Source of the DNA: Pedobacter zeae
GTDB lineage: Bacteria; Bacteroidota; Bacteroidia; Sphingobacteriales; Sphingobacteriaceae
Assembly: GCF_014196715.1 (NCBI RefSeq)
Contig: NZ_JACIEF010000002.1
Coordinates: 1,365,671 to 1,429,670 of the forward strand
Length of the DNA: 64,000 nt
Reading direction: 5' to 3'
Shown here: positions 55,506 to 63,985 of the stretch, one piece after another
Numbering within the stretch: position 1 is the stretch's first letter
Layout of the letters: every line of letters starts with the position of its first letter
The notes under the pieces: generated by a model
What the model saw: only the letters and a program-made list of their open reading frames with translations
Told to the model about the DNA's origin: nothing
Databases searched by the model: none
Position numbers and translations under genes: made by a program

Positions 55506-56351
55506 ATGTTAAAATTCTTCTCTTACAGATTTAATCTAGTTGCATCTTTGCAAAAAAGCCTATTTGATAACAAGACAAAAGAAGAATATTTCCATGATTT
55601 AATAAAACTTTTAAGAGATAACAATAAGGCTCAATTCCATCATTATAATTCAAAATTCATCTTATATTTTTACAACTCTCTTGCTGACGATATACATCTA
55701 TTAACACTAGCAAAGGAAGAAAGCTATACCAAACCTATTGAGGGAGAGTTAAACGTTATTCAAGTTACAGATGTTAGAACACCTTTTATATATGTGATAC
55801 TTGATGTTAGTAGACAGATCATCTTGATACAAGATAGAGCTGCCGTATTTCAACCAGATTTCGCTCAGGCAAGGCTTAGAGACTATTTCACGCAAAACCT
55901 CGTTTTAAATAACATAACTGTTGCATTAGAGCCAATTGTTGACAACAAAACCTTTTGGGAGGAAGTTGATGATGCCGATTCAATCGAAGAATTTGACTTA
56001 ACGTTAAATGCGCCTAATCTTTTTAGAGGTCGATTTAAAGCTTCCGAATTTGTAAGAGAAGTTTATGAAGATTTTAATATTTCTGAGTTTACTATAAAAC
56101 TTAAAAGTAAAATTGGCCAATTAAAATTAATGAAAGATAATGTTCAAGATTTTGTGGCTCTTGCTTCTGCGGGTGCAGGAACATTTATTTTAAAAGTTCT
56201 AAAAGATGGCCAAAGAAAGGTTATTAGAAGTTATCAAAGAATTGTTAAAAAATTCTATCCAACAGACAATATTGAAGAACTTGATGTGGAAAGATTAAAG
56301 CAGGATTTGGAAGAATTGGATAGAATGAATGATTCGGGTAAAGACAATTAG
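55506..56351 (+). CDS. Unknown 281-residue soluble protein, first gene of a putative pair
   Basis: I do not recognise a family. The N-terminal half is mixed alpha/beta (LNVIQVTDVRTPFIYVILDV, then QIILIQDRAAVFQ). A middle acidic stretch (WEEVDDADSIEEFDLTL) and a helical, basic C-terminus (VLKDGQRKVIRSYQRIVKKFY) follow. No signal peptide or membrane span is visible. Its stop is followed after 2 bases by an ATG that opens a membrane-protein frame, which suggests coupled expression. A soluble sensor with a small membrane effector is a common plan for abortive-infection systems, but nothing here proves defence. Confidence 0.6.
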   Translation: MLKFFSYRFNLVASLQKSLFDNKTKEEYFHDLIKLLRDNNKAQFHHYNSKFILYFYNSLADDIHLLTLAKEESYTKPIEGELNVIQVTDVRTPFIYVILDVSRQIILIQDRAAVFQPDFAQARLRDYFTQNLVLNNITVALEPIVDNKTFWEEVDDADSIEEFDLTLNAPNLFRGRFKASEFVREVYEDFNISEFTIKLKSKIGQLKLMKDNVQDFVALASAGAGTFILKVLKDGQRKVIRSYQRIVKKFYPTDNIEELDVERLKQDLEELDRMNDSGKDN

Positions 56352-56376
56352 CAATGAAATTTATTAAATCAATATC

Positions 56377-56859
56377 ATGGATTTTTTTTGGAAGCATTTT
56401 TTGCTATCTGGTGTTGCTTTTATTAAGCTTGACCTATCAAAGATTGCCGATAATGATTTTATATTCAATTTTTTAGGAATTTTATTAGGTTTTTCGCTTA
56501 CCATATTCACTTTTATAGTTTCTCTGGTTGAAAAAATAAAAGAAAAAGGAGAAATGAAATTCCAAAATGATAATAACAAACTCAAAAAACTACAATCAGT
56601 AATAGACGACTTATATGTGGAAATTAAGGATGATATTTATTTTACATTTCTTTCCTTAATCATCATTGCTTTAGCTTATTTATTGGAAACCTCAATTGGA
56701 GATTTAGACTTAAAATATTTTGTCATTAACAAAACAGGTTTATTTAATTCCATTAGGCTGTCTGTTTTCCTCTTGAACTTGTATGCTATTTATGATTTGA
56801 TTATAGTTTCCTTTCAGTTGTCAGATACTGTTGGAATATTAAAAAAGGCTGAGGATTAA
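56377..56859 (+). CDS. Unknown small multi-span membrane protein, second gene of the pair
   Basis: A 160-residue protein with three clear membrane spans (about 28-50, 82-102, 126-148) and a charged, coiled-coil-like cytoplasmic stretch between the first two (EKIKEKGEMKFQNDNNKLKK). The start is unsure: ATG 56354, 2 bases after the upstream stop, opens a frame that would join this one only if the T8 tract at 56382-56389 had nine T. That reading would add a fourth hydrophobic segment. The ATG at 56377 lies in the given frame but has no clear ribosome site. Function unknown. Confidence 0.6.
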   Translation: MDFFWKHFLLSGVAFIKLDLSKIADNDFIFNFLGILLGFSLTIFTFIVSLVEKIKEKGEMKFQNDNNKLKKLQSVIDDLYVEIKDDIYFTFLSLIIIALAYLLETSIGDLDLKYFVINKTGLFNSIRLSVFLLNLYAIYDLIIVSFQLSDTVGILKKAED

Positions 56860-56968
56860 TTTCTTGGTGTAAAGTAATATATCATTGCCAAAAATAATTT
56901 CGCTATAATACAAAAAGGTTCTAGGATGCATCTTGGTCCATTCATGCCTTTTAAATAATTAAATTGTT

Positions 56969-57648
56969 ATGAGTACAACGATAAAATATAAAAATCTATC
57001 TGGCGAGCAGATAACGAGCCAGCAGGCGCAGAATATTAAAGATTATTATTTTAAGGAAGAATATGATGAAAATTTTGATCTAAGAAAAAAGATAAGTTAT
57101 GATCATGGAGAAATCTTCAATGTAATTCATTATTTGAAAAATGATGAGGATCTTAACAGTGCTATTATTTACTCGTCAAATCAATATGGGGGGGAGGATT
57201 TTATTTTAATAAACAAATTATAAATAATTATGTAACTTGGGATATAGAATATTATGAGAACCTAGTTAAAGTTGCTAAAGCAAAAGTAGTATATAATGAT
57301 CTTGGAGAAAAAATAGCTTATCAAACATTAAACATTACGAATGATGAAATAATAAAGACATATAAGTATTTTATGCTGAAAGATTTTGGATTGTTGTCTG
57401 ATTTTGTACCTGTTACAAAAAATGGGCTTTTTGAATTTTATTACAACTATCCCGATCTAAATGCTGAGGATATATTTGTTTCAATAAATCTATTATTGTA
57501 CGTAGACGCAAGTGGAGGTGGATATATTATAAATTCTGACGAAAATGTATTTTTAGAGGATAGTATGCTTTCCTCAGTATTTAATTGGAATGATCATCAT
57601 TATTATCATAGTGCATCGCCGTTAATACCTATTACGTCAACTGTTTAA
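56969..57648 (+). pseudogene. Unknown gene split by a frameshift at a G7 tract
   Basis: The first frame (56969-57223, start MSTTIKYKNLSGEQ) runs to a G7 tract at 57188-57194 and stops soon after. With one extra G the reading becomes QYGGGGFYFNKQIINNYVTW and continues without a stop for about 150 residues to 57648, giving a product of about 226 residues. Apart from this one base the sequence behaves as one gene, ending 3 bases before the exonuclease start. It could be phase variation, a recent mutation or a sequence error. The family is not recognised. Confidence 0.7.
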
Positions 57649-57651
57649 ACC

Positions 57652-58200
57652 ATGCCAAATCTATTAGATAAAATAATCATCATTGATGTAGAATCTACCT
57701 GTTGGGAAGGGGCGAACCCAGTAGGTATGGAAAGTGATATCATCGAAATTGGTATCTGTTTACTTGATGTACAAACTGGAGAGATAACAGATAACAGGGG
57801 GATTTTGATCAAACCAGAACGATCTGTTATTAGTCCGTTTTGTACATCATTAACCACCATTACACCAGAAATGGTAGCTGAGGATGGGATATCATTTAAA
57901 GAGGCCTGCTCTATCTTAAGAAAAGAATATTTATCTCAAAAAAGGGTATGGGCAAGTTTTGGCGCTTACGATTTAAAACAATTTCAACGTCAATGTGCTG
58001 CTATGGGTGTTGGCTTTCCTTTTGGTCCATCGCACATTAATGTTAAAACTTTGTTTGCCTTAAAAAACAAATTAGGGCATGAGGAAGGAATGGCTGGTGC
58101 ACTTAAAATGTTGCAGATCCCATTAAAAGGTACCCACCACCGTGGAGTGGATGATGCCTTTAATATTGCAAAAATTTTAAACTGGATTTTAAATAATTAA
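57652..58200 (+). CDS. DEDDh-type 3'-5' exonuclease, ERI1/KapD-like
   Basis: A 182-residue exonuclease. Catalytic residues of the DEDDh group are visible: Asp12 and Glu14 (IIIIDVESTCWEG), Asp107 (FGAYDLKQF), and His163 with Asp168 (THHRGVDDAFNIAKIL). The sequence after the first motif (SDIIEIGICLLDVQTGEI) is typical of ERI1-like RNA/DNA exonucleases. It starts 3 bases after the frameshifted gene. The partner pathway is unknown, but its setting among mobile and immunity-like genes is notable. Confidence 0.88.
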   Translation: MPNLLDKIIIIDVESTCWEGANPVGMESDIIEIGICLLDVQTGEITDNRGILIKPERSVISPFCTSLTTITPEMVAEDGISFKEACSILRKEYLSQKRVWASFGAYDLKQFQRQCAAMGVGFPFGPSHINVKTLFALKNKLGHEEGMAGALKMLQIPLKGTHHRGVDDAFNIAKILNWILNN

Positions 58201-58225
58201 TTATTCTTTAACTACTCCCTACTAG

Positions 58226-58280
58226 CCCCTCACTAGCGCAAGTCTTAGTGTCGAGGCTAGCGGGGCTGGATGACTTGTGC
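58226..58280 (+). repeat. Solo REP of the RAYT family
   Basis: CCCCTCACTAGCGCAAGTC matches the left end of the RAYT elements and closes with GACTTGTGC, forming the same outer stem around a different loop. No transposase is attached. It lies 26 bases after the exonuclease stop and 35 bases before the 21-bp array. Confidence 0.82.
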
Positions 58281-58315
58281 TATCATTATTGATCTTAATA
58301 AGTATATATGTTGTT

Positions 58316-58735
58316 AACTGCGCTGATATAACTGTTAACTGCAAGCATAAACTTACCAACTGCAAGTATAATGTTGTTAACTGCAAGTATAGAACTGTTA
58401 ACTGCAAGCATAAACCTACCAACTGCAAGTATAATGTTATTAACTGCGCTGACAGAACTATCGACTGCAAGTATAGAACTGCGAACTGCTAGTATAATGT
58501 TGTTAACTGCGCTGATAGAACTGTTAACTGCAAGTATAGAACTATCAACCGCAGGCTCTGAACTATCGACTGCAAGTATAGAACTGTTAACTGCAAGTAT
58601 AGAGCTGTGAACTGCAAGTATAGAACTGCGAACTGCAAGCTCAGAACTATCAACTGCAAGCATAAACCTACCAACTGAAAGTATAATGTTGTTAACTGCA
58701 CTGATAGAACTGTTAACTGCAAGTTCTGAACTACC
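58316..58735. repeat. Minisatellite: 20 tandem units of 21 bp
   Basis: Twenty consecutive 21-base units start with AACTGC or a one-base variant, without indels. The main types continue AAGTATAGAACTG, AAGCATAAACCTACC, AAGTATAATGTTG or GCTGATAGAACTG. Because 21 is a multiple of three, four of six frames stay open for long stretches (for instance TASIELL, CKYRTVN, NSSILAV, TVLYLQL heptads). Long frames here are therefore a by-product of the period, and I do not call a gene. Confidence 0.92.
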
Positions 58736-58854
58736 TTCATTTATGCCTTATCTGAGCAAAAATATTTTGTAGATTGATTTATTGTATTTATCTTGCCTAT
58801 GCAAATCGATAATCAATAAAGTTCTAACATAACAGAGACGGTATAAGCAAATCA

Positions 58855-58981
58855 TTTTTTTAACAATATTACTTAGGGGAGCGTTTTAGAAACGCATTTT
58901 CAATTGATCTCTGTATGGAGTTGATTGTCGGTTTGCAGCCCCTAAGTATATTTTTTTAACAATGTTATGCAAACCGACAAT
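58855..58981 (+). promoter_or_regulatory. Competing inverted repeats over a start codon
   Basis: TACTTAGGGG (58870-58879) pairs with CCCCTAAGTA (58939-58948), enclosing a GCGTTT-TAG-AAACGC hairpin. ATTGTCGGTTTGCA (58924-58937) pairs with TGCAAACCGACAAT (58968-58981), which contains the second and third bases of the ATG at 58967. The two long pairings interleave and cannot form together. A direct repeat TTTTTTTAACAATxTTA lies at 58855 and 58951. The layout would suit translational control or a small transposon end. Confidence 0.55.
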
Positions 58982-59467
58982 TGTAAAAACCCAAACACAC
59001 AGCTCCCAAATCAGGTAGCAGCTGTAACAGGATTCAGGAAACTGATTGAAACCTATTTCGATATGATTGGTTTATCGGATGTGAATCAATTCCTTACCGA
59101 AATGCTTAGCGCAGCTATCGGGCCCGATCCGCGCTCTGGTAAACACAAGCCCATTACTATTGCCAACGCCCTTTATGATGTAAACAATATCATCAGCCTG
59201 CTTACCAAAACAAAACTTTTGGCCAATGAAGAAACCTTTCAGCGTTATGCCATAAACCTGGGTTATCACCTACAAGCTGTTGGCAAATTTGATGTAGAGC
59301 ATCTATCTGAACTATTATATGTTGGATTAAATGCCTACATCTTTCAGGAGGATGATTTTGAAGGCGCAACCTTAAAATTTTCTGCCGAAATTACTGCCGC
59401 ATATAAAATGATTTACGATTGGCTGTCAGACTGCGATGCCTGGTGTAAGTCTGTTGAGTGTGATTAA
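58967..59467 (+). CDS. Hypothetical protein, 166 residues
   Basis: A soluble, mostly helical protein without a family I recognise. Segments include GFRKLIETYFDMIGLSDVNQF, seen in part as LIETYFDMIGLSDVNQ, then MLSAAIGPDPRSGKHKPI and INLGYHLQAVGKFDVEHL. Cysteines cluster at the C-terminus (SDCDAWCKSVECD). Codon use resembles the chromosome's housekeeping genes more than the AT-rich region before it. The ATG at 58967 lies inside the right arm of an inverted repeat, and translation may therefore be controlled. Confidence 0.7.
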   Translation: MQTDNCKNPNTQLPNQVAAVTGFRKLIETYFDMIGLSDVNQFLTEMLSAAIGPDPRSGKHKPITIANALYDVNNIISLLTKTKLLANEETFQRYAINLGYHLQAVGKFDVEHLSELLYVGLNAYIFQEDDFEGATLKFSAEITAAYKMIYDWLSDCDAWCKSVECD

Positions 59468-59552
59468 TGTGATGAAACTATCGGTTTAGCAGCTACACTA
59501 TAACCGTTCAAATTTTAATTGGCCATTTAACTTATACAGCTATGAGTGAAAA

Positions 59553-59579
59553 CACCCCCCTCCTAATTTAGGAGGGGTG
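59553..59579. terminator. C/G-rich hairpin after the hypothetical gene
   Basis: CCCCTCCTAA and TTAGGAGGGG are back to back with a minimal loop, 85 bases after the stop codon and just before a REP-like element. No T tract follows. The remainder of the gap to 59865 shows no gene. Confidence 0.5.
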
Positions 59580-59600
59580 CCCAACCAGCTTATTTTTTAC

Positions 59601-59634
59601 CCCCCCCCTCGCTGGCGCACGCGTGCCGCGTGTG
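59601..59634 (+). repeat. REP-like hairpin element, third copy
   Basis: A run of C, then CTCGCTGGCGCACGCGTGCC and GCGTGTG, nearly identical to the element at 52391 about 7.2 kb away. It marks the right limit of the accessory region. Confidence 0.75.
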
Positions 59635-59865
59635 ACAATTTAAACCAGAAATATATTTTATTTTTTCAAATCTAAGTAAGCCCCTACTTGCTACAATCAT
59701 CTATTTTTGGTTTACCATAGTTTATTCATGTCTTGAACAGGTATTAAGCGTATGAGAAGTTATACTGTTTTTGCTATTTAATCCTAAGCAACAGTGCTTA
59801 GCTGAGTTTTAGGAAAATATGTATATTCGTTTCGTACCAAGTAATACTACGGTACTGTTTTCTCT

Positions 59866-62800
59866 ATGTTCCTTATTCAAAAAAAAACGGCCTGCTTCAT
59901 ACTTTTTTTATGTATGGGCGCAGGTATTTGTTTTGCCCAGCCTCCAGCCGTTCCCCTTAAATACTTGGGGGTAGAAAGTGGTCTGTCTAACAATGTGGTA
60001 AATTCCTTGTATTTAGATCACTATGGCTTTATGTGGATGGGTACCTATGATGGGTTGAACCGTTACGATGGCTATCACTTTAAAGTTTTCAGAAATGGGT
60101 GGGGAGATGAACACTCGTTGATAAATAACCATATTACAGTCCTGAACGGGGATGAAAATAACAGGGTTTGGGTAGGTACGCAAAAGGGAATTTCCTATTA
60201 TGATTATGCCGATTCCAAGTTTCATCAATTGATTTATCAGGATAAAGACGTAAAAAATAAAGTAAGTTATGCTGTTAATTCGATAGCAATAAGTCAGGCC
60301 TTGGCCGTTTACGTGGCTACTGAAGAAAAGGGCCTGTTCGTGCTCAAAAAGAATAGTGACGTTGCAGAACGCATACCATTTGGTAAAAATTTCGATTTTA
60401 CCGTAAAAGCTTTATACATCGATGAAGATCAAACCCTCTGGCTTTTTATAAAAGATGTAGGGCTTTGCAGGTACGATCATGCCAAAAAGATACTCCGATT
60501 AGTAACTACTGCCGTACGTTCGGCAACTTGCATTACCAAAGAAACTAACCAAATGCTTTGGATTGGAACGGAGCGGGGGCTCTTTCAGTTTAATAAAACC
60601 AATGGTAGCCTGAGCAGGTTTAACCAGCATTTGAGTAATGAGAACATCATGGGGCTATTGTTTGATCGGCAGCAAAAACTCTGGATTTCGACTGATGGCG
60701 GGGGAATTGCCGTATACAATACGAAAACACAACAAACAGATTACCTGTCTTCAGGAAAAGAAAAAGGCCTGCTGAGCAGTAACTCCGTAGCCCAGGTTTA
60801 TGAAGACCGGGAATCCAGAAAATGGATTGCTACCTTACGTGGCGGGGTTAACATCATTGATCCTGAAAACGAACAGTTTACTACCATTAAACACGATCCA
60901 TTAAAGCGCAACTCCTTAATTAACAATTTTGTACTCTCATTTAGTGAAGATGAAAATAAAAACATTTGGATCGGGACCGACGGGGGAGGTTTAAGTGTTT
61001 GGAACCGAAAACAGAATACTTTTACCAATTATGCTAAAACCGGCGATCCAAACTCGTTAACCAGTAATTTCGTAACCAGTATTTTAAACGATGCAGATCA
61101 CAACGTATGGGTAGCCAGTTTTAGCGGGGGGATAGATCGTTTTAATAAAACAACCGGGAAATTTGTTCACTATAACTGTTATAACACCGTTAAAGGCGTT
61201 TACGATATAAACATCTGGAAGCTTTATCAAGATAGGCAACAAAATATTTGGGTAGGTACCACTAAAGGGGGGGCATTGTACCGCTACAACAAAAAAGCCG
61301 ATAAATTTGAACTTTTCGACCCCAATTTGAAGGACATCCACAGCTTGTTCCAGGATTCGAAAGGCAGGCTGTGGGCGGGGAACTATACCGAACTCATCGA
61401 AATCGATCCAATAAATAAAAAACACCGTTACACGAAGATCAACTTTGCCATTAGGGCTATTCAGGAAGGGAGTAACCATCAAATATGGATCGGCACTGAA
61501 GGTGGAGGTTTATTGCTTTTTAATCCGCAAACCAAAAAAATAAAACGATATATCCAAAGTGATGGCTTGCCCAGTAATTCGGTGCTCAACATCCTGCAGG
61601 ATTCGCAAGGTAATTTATGGTGCAGCACGTACAACGGCCTGTCAAAATTTGATGTTACACACCAGAGCTTTAAAAACTATTATGCTACCGATGGCTTACA
61701 GAGCAATCAGTTTAATTACAATGCGGCATTAAAACTATCGAACGGTAACTTTTTATTCGGGGGGATTGGTGGCTTTAGCATGTTTTCGCCTGATAGCATT
61801 AAAAAAAATAAACGCGTACCTAAAATCGTGTTAACTGATTTTAGGATCAATAATGTTCCACTCGATCAGGATTCAAATTACCATAATATTTCAGTGGTAG
61901 ATTTAGCAAAAATAGATATCCCTTTTAGTGTTGCGGTGATTTCTATCGATTATGCGGCAATAGAATTCTCTTCCCAGGATCAGATTTCTTACGCCTATTA
62001 TCTCGAGGGTTGGGATAGGGATTGGAATTATGTAAATAAATTAAGTACGGCCTACTATTCGAGACTGAATGAGGGCCAATATAAATTACACATTAAGAGT
62101 ACCGATACCGAAGGTGCCTGGAGTAATAACGAAAAAATTGTAACCATTACCATCTTGCCACCCTGGTACCGCACCTGGTGGGCTTATACCATTTACCTGA
62201 TTTTAGGCTCATCCTTATTTTATCTTTTCCAAACCTACCGCAACAGGCAGAGAAGACTCAGGCACGAGGTCGAAATTACCAACCTTAAAATGGAACGCGA
62301 AAAAGACCTGAATGAAAAGAAACTAAATTTCTTTACCAACATTTCGCATGAGCTGAGAACCCCTTTAACTTTAATCGTTAATCCGATTAAAGATATCATC
62401 AATAAAAAAGAAGCAGGGACAGAGAAAAACGACTTAAATGTAGTTTACCGCAATTCGAGAAGGTTATTAAGCCTGGTAGACCAGTTATTGCTGTTCAGAA
62501 AGACAGAAAGCGAAAACGACGCGTTAAAAATTGTCAGGATCAACCTGTATAAATTTACAAAAGAGATCTTTCTTTGTTTTAATTATCTGGCGAAACAGAA
62601 CCACATCGAATACACTTTTGAATGCGAGGAAGAAGATCTGGATATTTATGCAGATAAAGACAAACTCGAAATTGTTTTTTTTAACCTGCTCTCGAATGCA
62701 CTTAAGTTTACTCCGAAAGGCGGCTTTGTGAAATTTAGTGTTAAAACACTTGGCAGGCGTGTGCAGATTGAGGTGAGCGACAGTGGGCCTGGTATTCCGG

Positions 62801-63912
62801 CACATGTGGGCGAAAAATTATTCGATAAATTTTATAAAGTGATGTCGAACGAATCGCTAAAAATGGGGTTCGGTATCGGGCTTTATCTGGCCAAAAACTT
62901 TGTAGAATTGCATAAGGGTAAAATTTCGTTCCGTTCCAACCAGGGAAAGGGGACCATATTTTTAATCGATATTCCGGTAGGCGAACCGAACCTGCAGCAC
63001 AATGGTGTTTTCCAGAACGAATTAACCTATGTAAACGAGCTCATTGCGCAGGAAGAAGAAGCTGAAGAAAATAATGATGCCGAGCATATGGGTAATCTCG
63101 AATTGCTTATTTCAGATTTACACTCCATTTTGGTGATTGATGATAACCTGGACATTATTGACTACATCAAGCACATTTTTCAGGATAATTTCAAAATTTA
63201 TAAGGCCGAGAATGGAATAGAGGGATTGAAACTTTGTAAAGAATACCTGCCTGATATTGTCATATCAGATGTAAACATGGATGGCCTCAACGGTATCGAA
63301 CTCTGTAAGGCAATTAAAGACGATTCTGCCCTGAGCCATATTCCGGTAATCCTGCTTACCGGCGACCCTAGTCCGGAAGTAAAACTTAAAGGAATTGAAG
63401 TTGGTGCCTACGATTTTATCAGTAAACCTTTCGATAAAGAGCTTTTTACGGCCAAAATTAATGGCATTATTAAAAACAGGACCAATCTCCAGTCTTATTT
63501 CTACAACGAGATAACCCTGAAGAGCGATGTGCACAAAGTATCGCAGGAGGATAAAGGTTTTCTTCAAAAGTGCATCACCATTATTGAAGACAACCTGATG
63601 GAAGACAGCTTTAACGTAAAAACACTGGCTGCCGATCTTGGAATGAGCCATTCTAATCTTTACAAAAAAATTAAAGCTACTTCTGGCCAGTCTATAAATG
63701 GTTTCATCCGTTTTATCAGGTTAAGAAAAGCAGCCGAATTGTTAATTAATACCAATTTAAATATTAACGAAGCGGCCTTTAGGGTAGGAATAAATGATAG
63801 TAAATATTTTAGGGAGCAGTTTCAGAAACTGTTTAAGTTAACGCCCTCGGAGTTTATTAAAAAACACCGGAGAAGCTTTCATAAATACTATAATATTAAT
63901 GCGACCACATAA
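59866..63912 (+). CDS. Hybrid two-component system regulator (HTCS), complete
   Basis: A 1348-residue sensor-regulator. The signal peptide (FILFLCMGAGICFAQ) is followed by about 14 propeller repeats (YLGVESGLSNNVVNSLYLDH, WVGTQKGISYYD, WIGTDGGGLSVW), a Y_Y_Y domain (about 700-765) and a membrane span (YTIYLILGSSLFYLF, about 773-790). Next come the kinase motif with His828 (ISHELRTPLTLIV), an ATPase domain (GFGIGLYLAKNFVELH), a receiver with Asp1135 (DVNMDG) and a C-terminal AraC helix-turn-helix. It is a paralogue of the gene at the window start, and its target operon must lie downstream, outside the window. Confidence 0.96.
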   Translation: MFLIQKKTACFILFLCMGAGICFAQPPAVPLKYLGVESGLSNNVVNSLYLDHYGFMWMGTYDGLNRYDGYHFKVFRNGWGDEHSLINNHITVLNGDENNRVWVGTQKGISYYDYADSKFHQLIYQDKDVKNKVSYAVNSIAISQALAVYVATEEKGLFVLKKNSDVAERIPFGKNFDFTVKALYIDEDQTLWLFIKDVGLCRYDHAKKILRLVTTAVRSATCITKETNQMLWIGTERGLFQFNKTNGSLSRFNQHLSNENIMGLLFDRQQKLWISTDGGGIAVYNTKTQQTDYLSSGKEKGLLSSNSVAQVYEDRESRKWIATLRGGVNIIDPENEQFTTIKHDPLKRNSLINNFVLSFSEDENKNIWIGTDGGGLSVWNRKQNTFTNYAKTGDPNSLTSNFVTSILNDADHNVWVASFSGGIDRFNKTTGKFVHYNCYNTVKGVYDINIWKLYQDRQQNIWVGTTKGGALYRYNKKADKFELFDPNLKDIHSLFQDSKGRLWAGNYTELIEIDPINKKHRYTKINFAIRAIQEGSNHQIWIGTEGGGLLLFNPQTKKIKRYIQSDGLPSNSVLNILQDSQGNLWCSTYNGLSKFDVTHQSFKNYYATDGLQSNQFNYNAALKLSNGNFLFGGIGGFSMFSPDSIKKNKRVPKIVLTDFRINNVPLDQDSNYHNISVVDLAKIDIPFSVAVISIDYAAIEFSSQDQISYAYYLEGWDRDWNYVNKLSTAYYSRLNEGQYKLHIKSTDTEGAWSNNEKIVTITILPPWYRTWWAYTIYLILGSSLFYLFQTYRNRQRRLRHEVEITNLKMEREKDLNEKKLNFFTNISHELRTPLTLIVNPIKDIINKKEAGTEKNDLNVVYRNSRRLLSLVDQLLLFRKTESENDALKIVRINLYKFTKEIFLCFNYLAKQNHIEYTFECEEEDLDIYADKDKLEIVFFNLLSNALKFTPKGGFVKFSVKTLGRRVQIEVSDSGPGIPAHVGEKLFDKFYKVMSNESLKMGFGIGLYLAKNFVELHKGKISFRSNQGKGTIFLIDIPVGEPNLQHNGVFQNELTYVNELIAQEEEAEENNDAEHMGNLELLISDLHSILVIDDNLDIIDYIKHIFQDNFKIYKAENGIEGLKLCKEYLPDIVISDVNMDGLNGIELCKAIKDDSALSHIPVILLTGDPSPEVKLKGIEVGAYDFISKPFDKELFTAKINGIIKNRTNLQSYFYNEITLKSDVHKVSQEDKGFLQKCITIIEDNLMEDSFNVKTLAADLGMSHSNLYKKIKATSGQSINGFIRFIRLRKAAELLINTNLNINEAAFRVGINDSKYFREQFQKLFKLTPSEFIKKHRRSFHKYYNINATT

Positions 63913-63955
63913 AAGTTACGCTATTTTGGCCTTTAAAAGGCATTTATCTTAAAAC

Positions 63956-63985
63956 GCCCCCTGCAAAGTATGATTTAGCCCCCTG
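63956..63985 (+). promoter_or_regulatory. Paired direct repeat after the second HTCS gene, candidate operator
   Basis: GCCCCCTG at 63956-63963 and at 63978-63985 are exactly 22 bp apart, and each is followed within 4 bases by AAAG. They come 44 bases after the HTCS stop and just after a small GCCTT/AAGGC hairpin, the same order as at the window start. The downstream gene is not in the window. Confidence 0.45.

Noticed and set aside
58295..58663. Long open frames with heptad repeats (minus strand NSSILAV type, plus strand TASIELL and CKYRTVN types) read as repeat-protein genes
   Set aside because: They follow automatically from a 21-bp tandem repeat free of stops in four frames. Start codons and ribosome sites are not convincing, and no frame is clearly preferred.
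58316..58735. CRISPR array
   Set aside because: The units are contiguous 21-mers without unique spacers, and no cas genes are present in the window.
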